Part shown: positions 30,517-41,048 of the stretch, piece by piece
Numbering within the stretch: position 1 is the first letter of the stretch
Layout: every line of letters starts with the position of its first letter
Assembly (NCBI GenBank): GCA_018524725.1
Contig: JAEUWP010000034.1
Span: forward strand, 1-64,000
Length of the DNA: 64,000 bases
From: Podaxis mareebaensis
Lineage: Eukaryota; Basidiomycota; Agaricomycetes; Agaricales; Agaricaceae
Direction of reading: 5' to 3'
Translations under genes and position numbers: made by a program
The notes under the pieces: generated by a model
Told to the model about the DNA's origin: nothing
The model's database searches: none
Seen by the model: only the letters and a program-made list of their open reading frames with translations

Positions 30517-31613
30517 TGCCTGTTGTCTGTCTGCTCCAGACTTCAAGGTTGGTGATAAAGTCTTCATCAAAGCCCAGTTCTTCTGGACTACTAGACCTTC
30601 AAAGAAATTATCTGAGAAGTTCTTAGGTCTGTACAAGATCATTGCTCAAGCTGGCTCTCATTCCTTTACCCTCCAACTCCCTGACTCTATGTGTGCCATT
30701 CATTCTGTCTTCCATGTTTCCATGCTTGAGCCTTCTACTCCCAACACCATTCCTAACTGTGTCCCTCTGCCTCCACCTCTGGTCATCATTGACAGCAAGC
30801 CCAAATATGAGATCAAGCAGATTGTGGATTCCAAGATTGACCAGTGCCACCAGACATGTCCACTCCTGTACAAAGTCATTTGGGCTGGTTATGTTATGAA
30901 TTCACCTTAGTCTTTAGTTTGTTTTCTCATAATCTTTCTTACGCCGACTATGCTTATGTAATATCAAAGATCGTACGACTTTGATGAATTGATAAGCTTT
31001 CACTCCATCTTTAGAAAAGAAGACTTCTTTGATAAAGAACTTTTTGTATCAAACTATTAATAGTCAAATCATGCTTCTATTGTTCCGAGTCAATCTCCGA
31101 GTCGAGCCTCGGTGCCTTAAGAACTTCCGGAAAGTTCTAATGTAGATATATATTTAGATACACTGTCCAGTATATAAGTTGTCAACACTAACAAGCAGAA
31201 ACCATCGTTTCTACTTGGTTAGGTGGAGACTCAAATATAAGTCTTTATCAACAATTAGTGATACGATCTAAGTTGTCTCTATAATCTCTATCGTTCTCTA
31301 AGTTGCTTGAAGTCTTCATATTGAGGAAGTAGATGTATTGTGCGACTATAGTAATAGTTATCTTGACGCGTTGACTCTGTCATTGCTTAAAGGTAATCTA
31401 TCCATTAGTACATGAGAAGTCTCCTTTGATACGATCTGCAGATACGTATCGGGCCTCTTTATGGACCGAAGCGGCCTCACTATAACAGGTTATGAAGGTA
31501 TGGATGAAGAGTTTAGTTGGCTGATGGCTAAGGAATTGGAACATGCACAAGAGTTAGTAGCTGACTTCCATGCCAGTTATCCTGACAAGCCTGGTCCTCT
31601 GTCTTCTCTCTGA
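30515..31613 (+). pseudogene. Element F pol 3' end: integrase C-terminus and chromodomain, split by a solo LTR
   Basis: Translation: APDFKVGDKVFIKAQFF, PSKKLSEKFLGLYKII (GPY/F-like), FHVSMLEPSTPN, then a chromodomain YEIKQIVDSKI ... LLYKVIWAGY. At 30,891 the codon for GY is interrupted by a 596-bp LTR and resumes at 31,493 with EGMDEEFSWLMAKELEHAQ, ending LSSL-TGA at 31,611. The left side is cut by LINE-1. No stop inside the remaining coding sequence, so only the insertion disabled this part. Confidence 0.9.
30892..31487 (+). mobile_element. Solo LTR of family A (596 bp) in the F chromodomain
   Basis: TGTTATGAAT ... CACTATAACA, flanked by ggtta at 30,887-30,891 and 31,488-31,492 (5-bp TSD). 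Matches the 3' LTR of element A at 3,392-3,987 over its full length with six differences by eye. A solo LTR forms by recombination between the two LTRs of a full element. Confidence 0.96.
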
Positions 31614-32078
31614 TTTCCCTTATCTTGTTCTTATGTTCTCCACTGATTCTCTGATCTTGGCATTCTCATCTTATTCATTTCCTTGTTCACATTCTTAGTG
31701 GCACACCCAAAAAACTTTCAATTTCTACAAGTTCCAAAAATTCTATGTATTTACAGGAGGAGCAGACCTGCTACTCCTCCGCCTCTCCATTTTTGGATCC
31801 ATCCTCCTCCTCTCTGTTTTCAGATCTGTCCTCCTCCTCTCCATTTTCAGATCTGTCCTCCTCCTCATCCCCATCTTCCTCCTCTTCTTCCCCTTCCTCT
31901 GATCCACTATCCTCATTGTTTTCCTCTGTCTCTTCTTCCACTTCTGCCTCTTTTCCACTAGATCCACCCAACCTGCCATCTGCTTCCACCAGCTCCATCT
32001 CAGCCCCATCTTCCATATCCACATCCTGGACTCCTGCACCTTTTCCCTCCTGTTCCTCCTCCTCTGACCCATCTGACT

Positions 32079-32092
32079 TGTCCACTGCTTCT

Positions 32093-32095
<3 letters not shown>
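32079..32095. repeat. Target-site duplication of LINE-2, left copy (17 bp)
   Basis: tgtccactgcttctctc at 32,079-32,095 recurs at 39,156-39,172. Confidence 0.95.
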
Positions 32096-32149
<54 letters not shown>

Positions 32150-32176
32150 TCAACATTTATTGCAATAGACTAGCTA

Positions 32177-32248
32177 TCGTGCACCCGTTTGTAGTAGCTA
32201 GCTCTATTGCAATAAACGTCAATTAAAAAAAAAAAAAAAAAAAAAAAA
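32177..32248 (+). mobile_element. 72-bp LINE tail inserted in the 3' end of LINE-2
   Basis: tcgtgcacccgtttgtag ... attgcaataaacgtcaatt plus 24 A, i.e. the last roughly 48 bp of this LINE family in the opposite orientation. It is flanked by gcaatagactagcta on both sides (32,162-32,176 and 32,249-32,263), a 15-bp TSD. A severely 5'-truncated retrotransposition event. Confidence 0.9.
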
Positions 32249-32559
32249 GCAATAGACTAGCTACTACAAATGGGTGTGCGATAGCAGTCCCAAGAGCTGA
32301 AACCTACAGACATGAGAAAGAAAGAAAAAAAGGGGGGAGAGAAAAGAAAGTGAAAAAGAAAGAAGTGGGGAGGGGAGTGAGGGAGCTAGCAAGAGACAAC
32401 CAACACAAGATAGAGAGTACAGCTAATCAAACATATAGAGAGAAAAGAGACGAAAGAGAAGTGGGAGGGGAGAGATGGAGCTAGCGAAAGGCAAGCGTAC
32501 ATAAGAGAGAGAGAGAAAGAGAAAGGAGGAAAGACCCTTTCAGTGAACATCTGGAGTGC

Positions 32560-35500
32560 TGTGTAAAGCCAACCTCTCTCATCAAGTAAGCCGTCGAGTG
32601 TTGTAGTCCTCAAAAGTTATTGGTCCTTGAATCTGGTCAGTGAAGGAAAAAGCTGCTGGGTTTTCACAAAGAAACTCAATTAGCCAGAAGATATTCATAC
32701 AAATACCATAAGGCCGGTGGTAAAGGGGACAGTGGTGGATGATGTGGTCCCATGTTTCAAGTTCTTCACTGCATGGGCAAGAGGTGATGTAGCGCCCTGG
32801 GAAGAAGTGCTGTCTGAAGGTGCTGATGGGTGCATGGTTGGTTACACATTGGGTGAAGTGTGCACAAAGATTGGGATCAGCACCAAGTCCTGATGAGAGC
32901 CAGGTGCCACTGTTGGTGTATTTAGGTTCCAGGGGTTGATCTGCAGGATTAGTGAGAGGAAGCCAGTTGTGGCCTCGATATTTAGGAACGTTCATTTTCT
33001 GCCTCCAAAGAGAGAGGCATTTGGTGGTGTAATGATTGTGAACATATCCTAGGGAAGTGTGGATGGGGAACCGTGGGTTGTTAGGAATGCGCAGTGATTT
33101 GGCGAGGTTATGCGCTTGAAAGTGTACCAACCATTTTTTGGAGGAAGGGACTGACCAGAAGTGGATATTGTTGAGGGGGGAGGATGACAACCACTCTCAG
33201 AGAAGAGGGATGACTGCTAGAGCATCCTTGTGAGCACTGTGGGGGCCATAGTTAAAGAGGAGTTTAGCAGAAGAAATGGAATCGGTAAAGAAACAGATAG
33301 AGGAACAACTATGAGAAATAGCGAGAGAGATTGAGGAGAAGAGACTGAGATGGATAGCATACAATTCGGAATCAGAAGAGATAACTTCCCCACAGGGGCA
33401 TACAGAAGAGGAGAGAATATCAGAAGTGGAAGAGTCAAAAACTAAATAGGTGGAGGTAGTGGAGAGCCGCAGATTAAGGGGAACAGAACCATCAGAAGAG
33501 ACTACTAATGAGACAGGAGATGAGAAAGACGAATCCCTAGCTAGGTTGAGAGATTGTATATATCGAGTCTTTATATTATTATCAATGGGGGTGGGACATT
33601 GATGGAAAGAAATTTGAGAGTCAAAATGATCAACAAGGTGCTGACCTGGCTTGGCGCTAGGGTGGAGGCGATTGAACTGGTCCGAGACTAATTGGGTGTC
33701 AGACACAAAGTCTAGCGCCGTGGACCAAGTTTTGGTAGAGCGCACGTTAAGGGGGTTAATGTCACATGTGAGGATTTTTAAGGGGTGGGAGGAGGGGAGA
33801 GTTTGGAATTGAAGAGAGCATCACTTGGTGAGTTTGAAGAGATGGAGTTGGATGGGAATGAGACCAGCAATGGCCTCAACCCCACCTGTGGGTGTTGTGT
33901 GAAATGTGCCAGTGATCCATAGGGCTGCAGACCGTTGCATTTGTTGGAGTTGTTTGATAAGGCCTTTGTATCGACCATTTCAATTAAACCATAGACAGAA
34001 ACCATATATGGCTATGGGAACAATACAAGACCTATATAGGAGGCGTTTGTGTAAAGGGGAGAGGCCTTGGATGGAATTGCTGAGGAGGTGCATACACTTG
34101 ACTGTGGAAAGCGCCTTTGTAGAATAGTATTGGACATGTTCTTTGAATGAAAGTGCCCAGTTGAAATAGAAGCCCAAGTATCGAAGGTGACACTTAGGAA
34201 TGAAAGTGAGCCGACCATCTGTGGGATGATCAACGATGATATGGGGGTCGGGTTCCACCCAGGGGTGGTTGGAAAAATGAAAGGCCTCAGTCTTGTCATG
34301 TTCAAGAGCAAGACCCATGGAGGTTAGTAATTGTTCACAACTAAGATACACAGAAGCAAGTAAGTTACAGTTTGTACAGAAGGAGTCAGATTGTACGATA
34401 ATGAGACCATTGTCTACAAAAGAAAGTAGTTTACACTGAGCATCATTAGAAAATTTATGGATGAATGGTGAAAGATAGAGAGCAGTTAGGATAGGGGAGA
34501 GAGCTGAGCCTTGACCTACGCCTACAGAAGCAGGGAAGGGGGGAGAAGTGTCATTGTTCCAAGAATACTTAGTAAAGTGATTAATTAAATAGTCTGAGAA
34601 AAATGAGACTACAGATGAATTGAAACCATGTCTTTTAAGAATTTCGATTAAAAGGGAGTGGTTAATAGAAGGAAAGAATTGAGTGACATCAAAAGCAAGG
34701 ACACTCGTTTTCAAGTTCTTTTTCCATCCTGTGTGGACCATATGGGTGACGAAGACTCCTGCGTCCTCAGTTGAACGATGAATGATGCCCCCAAATTGAA
34801 GGGGGTGTACTAAATCGAATTGAGTGGATTCGAATTGAAGACAATTAGATATCATCTTCTCGATAAGTTTACCTAGGGTGTTGAGGAGGACAATAGGCTG
34901 AAACATTTTAGGCATAGAGTAGTGGGGTTTATTCGGTTTAGGAATGATAACCGAAGTAGACGTCTTGAAGTATTCCAGCCATATATGAAATTGAATACAC
35001 GCAGAGGTGAAAGATGTAAAGTTTGATTTGATGACATCATTGGACATGAGGAATTTGATGTGGGCCCATGTGAGATGGTCTGGGCCTGGAGTGGAAGAAT
35101 TAGTGCAGGGTGAGAGGGCGTCTGTCAGTTCCCTAGGTGAGAAAGGAGGCCATGATTGCTCTTCTTGTTTAGGAGTGAAGTTGGCTGTATTAAGATCGAC
35201 AGGTCTGTTAGACGCCGCATTATAAGTCTCATTGAGTGCTTTCCATAGGCTTTCCAGTTCGTCACATGGTTGTCCCTTGTGGAGGATGGATTGGGATGGG
35301 GGAAGATTTTGTTTCTTCACCCACAACATTAAGTCCCAAGGACGTCGTTTCTCCCTCGAGATTTCCAAAATCTTTTCATCAAAGAAAGCTCTCTTTGCTC
35401 TCTTGGTGGTACATCTAAAATTGCTCCAATTTCGTTTGGTGCGATGAGTGTTAAAGGCATATAATGCATCAGAACAGTGGTTATTCCACCAAGGTTTTGA

Positions 35501-36490
35501 GCAGTGGCAAATTTTTACTTCTATTGTGTTCGCATTCCATTCCTCAGAAACAATATCGAAAATGGAAGTCACGTATTTGTTGACATCATTGGAAGATTCA
35601 AAATTAGGGGGAAGTGCCTTGATGTGCAATGAGCAGTTGTACAGGAAAAGAGCTTCTTCTTCGGAGTCTCTGGGTATGGTACGTTTGATGGTGATTGGGG
35701 TGACGGTTGACAACAAGGGGACATGTGTGAGGAGGGGAACATGATCAGATCGAGATCTCCAATCATATTGGTAGGAATGGGTGGGGGTGGGGAGGTCCGG
35801 CGGAGAGATGGTGAATATGAGATCAATCACTGTTGCTGACTTGTTGGGATCATCGGGAAAATGAGTAGGGGAATATTGGATCGAAGTAGATCTTGTAAGT
35901 CTGATTGTATCCATGATGTCACACAGCAGATCAGCATGTGCAAGATGGTGGGGTGCATTGTGATCCCATTCGGGAGACCTCGTGTTGAAATCACCTCCTG
36001 CATAACAAACATTGTTGGGGAAGGAATGAATACATGACTCTAAATAGTCTATAGATGAAGAATTGTTTGTTTCAAAGTAACAGTTAAGGAAGTACTGTTT
36101 ACTAGGAATAGAAAGTGAAAACATTTGAAAGTCAGTAGACAAAATAATGTTTGGATGTATGATAGGGTTGAGAGAACGAATAGAGTTGCGTATATATATG
36201 AGAACGTGTGGTTTAGGAATGGATTGGTCATGAAGTAATATCCAATCCTTATGAATAGGGGGTCCTTCCATCAGATCTCCTTCAGAGGCCAATGTGGATG
36301 GAATGTTATGAATGAACCTGAAAGCAGGTTCCTGGATGCATAAAATGTGAATGTTTTTTAGTAATGGTGAATTTAAAAGAAATTCTATGGTATTCCAGTT
36401 CTTTTGTACATTAAATGAGCAGATCAAGATATTAGATAACAAAGAAGCAGTGTTCAATATATTGTGCTTAGACATTGATGGCTCGTGCAT
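32560..36490 (-). pseudogene. LINE-2 ORF 2: APE endonuclease, RT, RNase H, zinc region
   Basis: First 836 codons (36,490-33,980) are open. Endonuclease: FNVQKN, IQEP (Glu), GGDFNTRSPEWD, SATVIDLIF, RSRSDHVPL (terminal Asp-His). RT: FDVTQFFPSINHSLL, GVGQGSALSPIL, then FVDNG near 34,425 in place of FVDDG, so the second catalytic Asp is Asn. RNase H: VVSSDGS, SSDSELYAIHL (Glu kept), FFTDSISSAKLLF. Zinc cluster CPCSEELETWDHIIHHC at the C-terminus. TGA stops at 33,978, near 33,815, near 33,195 and a TGA-TGA pair at 32,582-32,587 where LINE-1 has CGA-CGA. The start overlaps the end of ORF 1. Confidence 0.92.
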
Positions 36491-39069
36491 TGAAGTCAGC
36501 TTTTGCCTTATCGGTCTTCATCTCCTTGAGCTTATTTATAATCCATTCTTTGTCATAACGATGATGAAAGAACAGGCATTTATCACTGTTCATGTGGTGG
36601 TCTTTAGAGCCACATGACAAGCAGTTGAAGGAAGTCACGTGAGGGCACTCAGTGATGTTAGCAGGGGTGGGGGGGCAGGGGTTGGGGCCAGGCTTGCCAC
36701 AACAGCAGTACCCATCACAGTGGTGATTATCAGTGTGATGTGGGTCTCCACAAATGGAGCACCTAGGGTTGCAAGCTCTGCAGTTATGGGTGACATGTCC
36801 CCATCTCCAGCAGTGTTTACAAAGAGGGCTGGCAACTTGCATACTAGCACCCCTGAAAGTACACACTCTGTTCTCAAAGAGAATGGTGTGGTTAATAAAG
36901 AGTTTTGCTCATGATGCAGTTTGGGAGTCCCACAAGTCAAAGAAGAGGATGGCTGAGTCTGAGTGAGGGGAGACTCAACAGAAGTGAGGTTTGCCAACAA
37001 GGTGGTTTACAATGTCAGTGTATGGTGAGGCATCGATGACAGGTTTGATATCATTGGCATTGTGTGGGGTACCATCCTCTTTGAAGTATGGGAGGTTGGT
37101 TAATTTGATGAACAACTTGGACATTGGGAGCAAAGGGTTAACTGCATTCCTAATGTCTGGGGAGGTGAAAGCTGACCTGTTGGAGTCAGTGATGCCTTTC
37201 TTGATGGTGCCTAGTTCCACCTCAGATGCGATGGCATTCATGTTGAGCCAGAGGGTACACTCATTCTTCTTCACTGACTTGATGTGAAGAGGGAAGTTCT
37301 TCTGATATAGTTCATTGTTGCAACATCTAACGATGAGGTCCAATGAAGTAATCATGAGGTGATGGAATGTGTCATTGAATGGAACGACAACATTCTTGTG
37401 AGAAGGGCCTTGGGTGGCTTTTGGTTGAGAAGGGTGTGGGGAAGAGGAGGCAGACTTTGAGGCAGGAGATTTGATGTCTCCTGCATTGCAAAGGAAATTG
37501 ATGACATCGACTGGCAACATTGAAGGGAATTGGTTTTGGAGAGCAGCATACTTTTGCAACTCATCCACTTTGAGAGGTGTCTGAGAAGCTGCCTTGGAAT
37601 AAGATGACCTCTGAGTGGAAGGAGAAGGCACACCAGACCTGTACTGAGGCTTGGTGGCATTGTTGATGTGAGGAGGAGTAGAGGAAGGGGGGGAGGGACA
37701 AGGAGGAGGGGGATGGGTTTCCTTGGGAGGGAAGGCAGGGGCCATGATAGGCTTATGCTGAGCAGGAGCGGGCTACCATTTTATGAGGCACCTGGTGACA
37801 TGTTACCGTGGACCAGGTACTAAGGTTAGGGTTAGCCTTTTCCTGGCTGGATGGACCAGGAGCAGCAGGGACAGGGGGTTGAGAGGGGGGTGGAAGCATT
37901 TCAGCATCGACATTAGAAGACGATGACTCACCTGGTTTGGTTGTGTCAGGAGGCAGTAAGTGCAAGAGGATGATTGCTCGTGCAGTGTCTCTATTGAATT
38001 GCAAGTCTGAGCCCTGGAGTATCCCAGAGGCATCAGGAGAGGAAGAAGGGGAAGAGCCCTGGAGAATCCCAGAGGCATCTTTGGGGGAAGGGGAAGACAC
38101 TGCCAGTGCCTTTTCAGCCCGATGTTCTTGACGGTGCCCAGTTGACATGGGCATGGGAGTGGGAGATAGGGTGTGAGTGGGGGGGAATTGCATTGAGATG
38201 GCGTCATAGAGGTGCACAGTGTGGTTGTTATGCAGAACTGATTTGTTCTGGAGTTGCTCAGAATGAGTGATTGTCTGTATTAAATGAATGAGGGAGGAAG
38301 TTCCCTCAAAGGTTGAGAGATCTCCTCCATTGTTAACCCATGAAGAGAGCCAACTGGAAGAGTATGAAAGAAGCACTGTAAGAAGATTGAGTGCTTTAAG
38401 ATCAGATGTGGAGGTGACATCAATGTCACTGAAGATGTCACAGAGGCTGGAGCGGATTGCTGACCAATCTGTTCCATGGGACACAGGGTCCTTGCCTTGA
38501 GGCTGGGTGTCGGCAGGGAGAGAGGTGGGGGTGAAAGTGGGGAGAGATGGGAGGGGATCTGAGGGTTGAGATTCGTCCCAAGCAGTTCCTGGGGTGGGTG
38601 GGACAAAGCCATACAATGATGCGATGACTTGGGAAGGGGACAGCATGCAATGGGTAGAAGGGGTGATTTCTGGGGACATATCCAGTTCCTCACAAACCGG
38701 CATGAGAGATTGGGCAATGGATTTGGGAGTGGAAACGTCTCCTTCAGATTGGGAGTTGTATTCTTCTTCATTGGCATGAGCGATGATAGCAGCATCATCA
38801 TCATCATTGAGTTTGAAGCTTTTGTGAGCTTGTTCAGAAAGCATGCAGTCTGTTGAGATAGACCATTTGCCAAGTGACAGGGTAGGGGATGGAGGATGGC
38901 GAATAAAGTTGTCATTGTCCTGAATGTTGTTGAATGGGGTGCAGGAGGCAGCCCGAGGTTGAGTAGAGGAGGGCGCTAAACTAGCACTTGAGCAGTGGCA
39001 ATGAAAAACTCTGGAACCGACTTTGTTCAGAACTCCAGGGAGACCTGAGTGGCCTTTGGATTCTGCCAT
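36468..39069 (-). pseudogene. LINE-2 ORF 1: Gag-like nucleic-acid-binding protein
   Basis: Starts MAESKGHSGLPG at 39,069. About 440 residues of Ser/Pro/Thr-rich, partly acidic sequence, then a one-base shift near 37,750, a middle domain with a helical, RRM-like feel (MITSLDLIVRCCNNELYQKNFPLH ... VELGTIKKGITDSNRSAF, quoted in pieces) and at the C-terminus a cysteine/histidine cluster of CCHC type (CKHCWRWGHVTHNC, CSICGDPHHTDNHHC, CLSCGSKDHHMNSDKC). Two in-frame TGA codons at 36,975 and about 36,912. Ends INV-TAA at 36,468. Tad1-like ORF 1 proteins usually end in such knuckles. Confidence 0.85.
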
Positions 39070-39155
39070 AATGATTTAGAACTGAAATGTATATTCCTTG
39101 TGCTACGAATAACCATTCCATGAAGTTGAAGGTGGTGGTTACTGAGAAAGGAAGG

Positions 39156-39172
39156 TGTCCACTGCTTCTCTC
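39156..39172. repeat. Target-site duplication of LINE-2, right copy (17 bp)
   Basis: tgtccactgcttctctc, identical to 32,079-32,095; marks the 5' end of LINE-2 at 39,155. Confidence 0.95.
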
Positions 39173-40413
39173 CATGCCCATAGTATGTCCTCCTCCAAGA
39201 TTTGATATGCCCTCTCATGAGAGTGTTCATTTCCTCCTATATCCTCCAGAGCACATTGATCTCCACAGTTAGGGCATGGACAGCCTCTATTGGAGTTTCA
39301 GTCAGATCCATAAATAAGGTGACCCATTTCTTGCTTAATGGGCCATAGTGGGGAACCTACCATATTCCTGGGTCAGCTTACCACCAACCCTATCCTCCAC
39401 ATAGGCACTTACCATGCCATGGAGTGCCCCCATTATTCTGACTTCTGACTCTGTGATATCCTTACCTATTTGAGTAAACAGGTTAAGGATGTGGGGGATA
39501 GGGCATTGCAGCCCCTGTAGATTTTCATGGTCCACTGACTCCTCTTGGAGGAATGGCTCACACCAGGATTTCTTCTAGTAGCAACCAGCACAAGAATGGA
39601 TTTGCTCCTCTAAGAGAAATGGTCAGTAGTCTTTTGGTAAATGGAGTTGGTACATACTTTTGTGCAGAATGCACTTGACTCCCAGTTGGTGGCAATGCCA
39701 GCACATTTTATCACCCCCCATCTTGTAGGGGAGTCATGCCTATGACCCAGCCAGATGGTCCACAATCTGGATGTCTGACTCATTGCCTGATTCCAGGTGG
39801 ACAGCCTTCCCCTTCTCCTTGGCCTTCTTCTTTACCTCTGCCTCTGCCTCCACCTTCCTCACTTCCTCTGCTCTCCACCATTCTTCCTCCTCTTGCTCCC
39901 TCCAGGCTCTCTCTGCCTCCTCCTGCTCCTTCTGCTTCCTTTCCTCTTCCTCCCCCTGTCTCTGCTCCTCCTCCACCCTCTCCACTGCCTGCCTCTCCTC
40001 CTCCCACTTTTTCCTCTCCTCCTTCTCTATCCATTTCCTCTCCACTTCCTCCACCTCCTTATGCCTCTTTTTCTCTGCCCTCTTCACCTTCCATTTCTTT
40101 TTCTCCACCTTACCTGCCAATGTCTCCACCTCTTCTGTCCACCCTCTCTTCTTGCTCAGGCCCACCTCCACTGTGGGTTACTCTTTGGGCACAGACAGCT
40201 TGTCCTTACTCATCTGCCAGTGCTGGTAGAAGGCAGAGAAAGCCACTATCATCTTGGGGTCAAAGAGAGGGTTGGTACTGGGGGTCTGGTTGCTCTGAGA
40301 GGACATTTTGTGAGTTGAGGAGTGAAGTTCATTTCCTGAAGGTGCCCTTTTTGTATCCAGTGGAGAGAGTTGAGGGCAGGTGTCCAGTCCAGACTTGGGC
40401 CTCAGAGGCTCAG

Positions 40414-40430
40414 CCCTAAGGGGGGAATAC
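40414..40430 (+). promoter_or_regulatory. Polypurine tract of element F
   Basis: ctaaggggggaatac directly precedes an LTR start TGTTACAGAC at 40,431. Confidence 0.65.
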
Positions 40431-41036
40431 TGTTACAGACTTCACTTCATGCCCATTAAACTCTTGGAGCCTTGGTTACAACCCAGATTCTGTGGACCAT
40501 ATTCAGTTTAACCTTTCTTCCATTCCCATCAGATATCTTTCCTTGTAAATACTTTTCTCTGTCCCTGTTCCTTCCATTATTTCCCTTATCAGATCTTCTA
40601 TCTGGTTATCTCATGTTTTTCCATTTATCCATGGCTTTTCCCTTTACCCTTGATTATCATCCACTTATCTTGGTTCTTCTGTTATCTGATGTTTCACTTC
40701 TGCCCCCATCCTTTCAGATGTCTGGACACTTGGCAGATGGACTCCTTATTCTGGTATCTTCACCACAGTTATCAGTTCACATGTTCCTAGCATTCTCCTT
40801 TCAGTAGTTACTATTGTTCTCACTTAACTACTACTCTCTGGACTTTATCCTGACTACTAGTATATAAGTAGGATCACTACCATTTGTACTCCTCAGTCAG
40901 AATATCAACTTAGATTCTTTCTCCTCTCTCCTGCTTGTCTGCTACAAGTCCACTCTTTGGTCTGGGCTTGTCCTGTCTTCATCCATTCCCTGTCCACTCA
41001 TCCACTTGAGTCCATAGTTGGTCAAGTGAGGCCACC
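40431..41036 (+). repeat. LTR of element F (shared with or tandem to H)
   Basis: Starts TGTTACAGAC after a polypurine tract, so it is a 3' LTR for element F. A TATA-like tagtatataag lies at 40,857-40,867. The end is uncertain: ...GGCCACCA at 41,036 is followed by a tRNA-type primer site, while GTAACA at 41,233 would pair perfectly with the TGTTAC start. I prefer 41,036 because of the primer site. Confidence 0.6.
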
Positions 41037-41048
41037 ATGGTATCAGAG
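41037..41048 (+). promoter_or_regulatory. Putative primer-binding site of element H
   Basis: tggtatcagagg matches the 3' end complement of initiator tRNA-Met as used by many LTR retroelements (TGGTATCAGAGC-type). It directly follows the likely LTR end. Confidence 0.5.

Larger units (their letters stand above)
32096..39155 (-). mobile_element. LINE-2, full-length Tad1/I-like non-LTR retrotransposon
   Basis: Minus strand, about 7.0 kb, from the 5' end at 39,155 to a 49-bp poly-A tail (poly-T at 32,096-32,144), with a perfect 17-bp TSD. An 86-bp 5' UTR precedes ORF 1 (39,069). ORF 1 and ORF 2 are both present. Inserted into the antisense gene of element F. This is the only copy in the window with both ends. 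Confidence 0.95.
31768..40306 (-). pseudogene. Antisense gene in the 3' region of element F, split by LINE-2
   Basis: Minus strand, ATG at 40,306 (MSSQSNQTPSTNP). Part 1 (40,306-39,173): short N-terminal region, a TAA near 40,178, then about 145 residues of highly charged coiled coil rich in E, K, R and Q (EVERKWIEKEERKKWEEERQ and similar), then cysteine pairs MCWHCHQLGVKC and SCAGCY ... WC, and a helical segment (HILNLFTQIGKD). Part 2 (32,095-31,768), after LINE-2: very acidic tail (GSEEGEEEEEDGDEEED) ending GEAEE-stop. The parts join in frame across the 17-bp TSD. The layout coiled coil, Cys pairs, acidic end resembles a protein type common beside retroelements in Agaricomycetes (recollection). 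Function unknown; stops make this copy a pseudogene. Confidence 0.65.

Noticed and set aside
31743..32156. 137-codon minus frame starting in a lysine run
   Set aside because: The lysines are the LINE-2 poly-T/poly-A tail; the frame crosses an insertion boundary.
39736..40419. Pro/Ser/Leu-rich plus-strand frames of 143-227 codons
   Set aside because: Complement of the Glu/Lys coiled coil of the antisense gene; composition explains the lack of stops.
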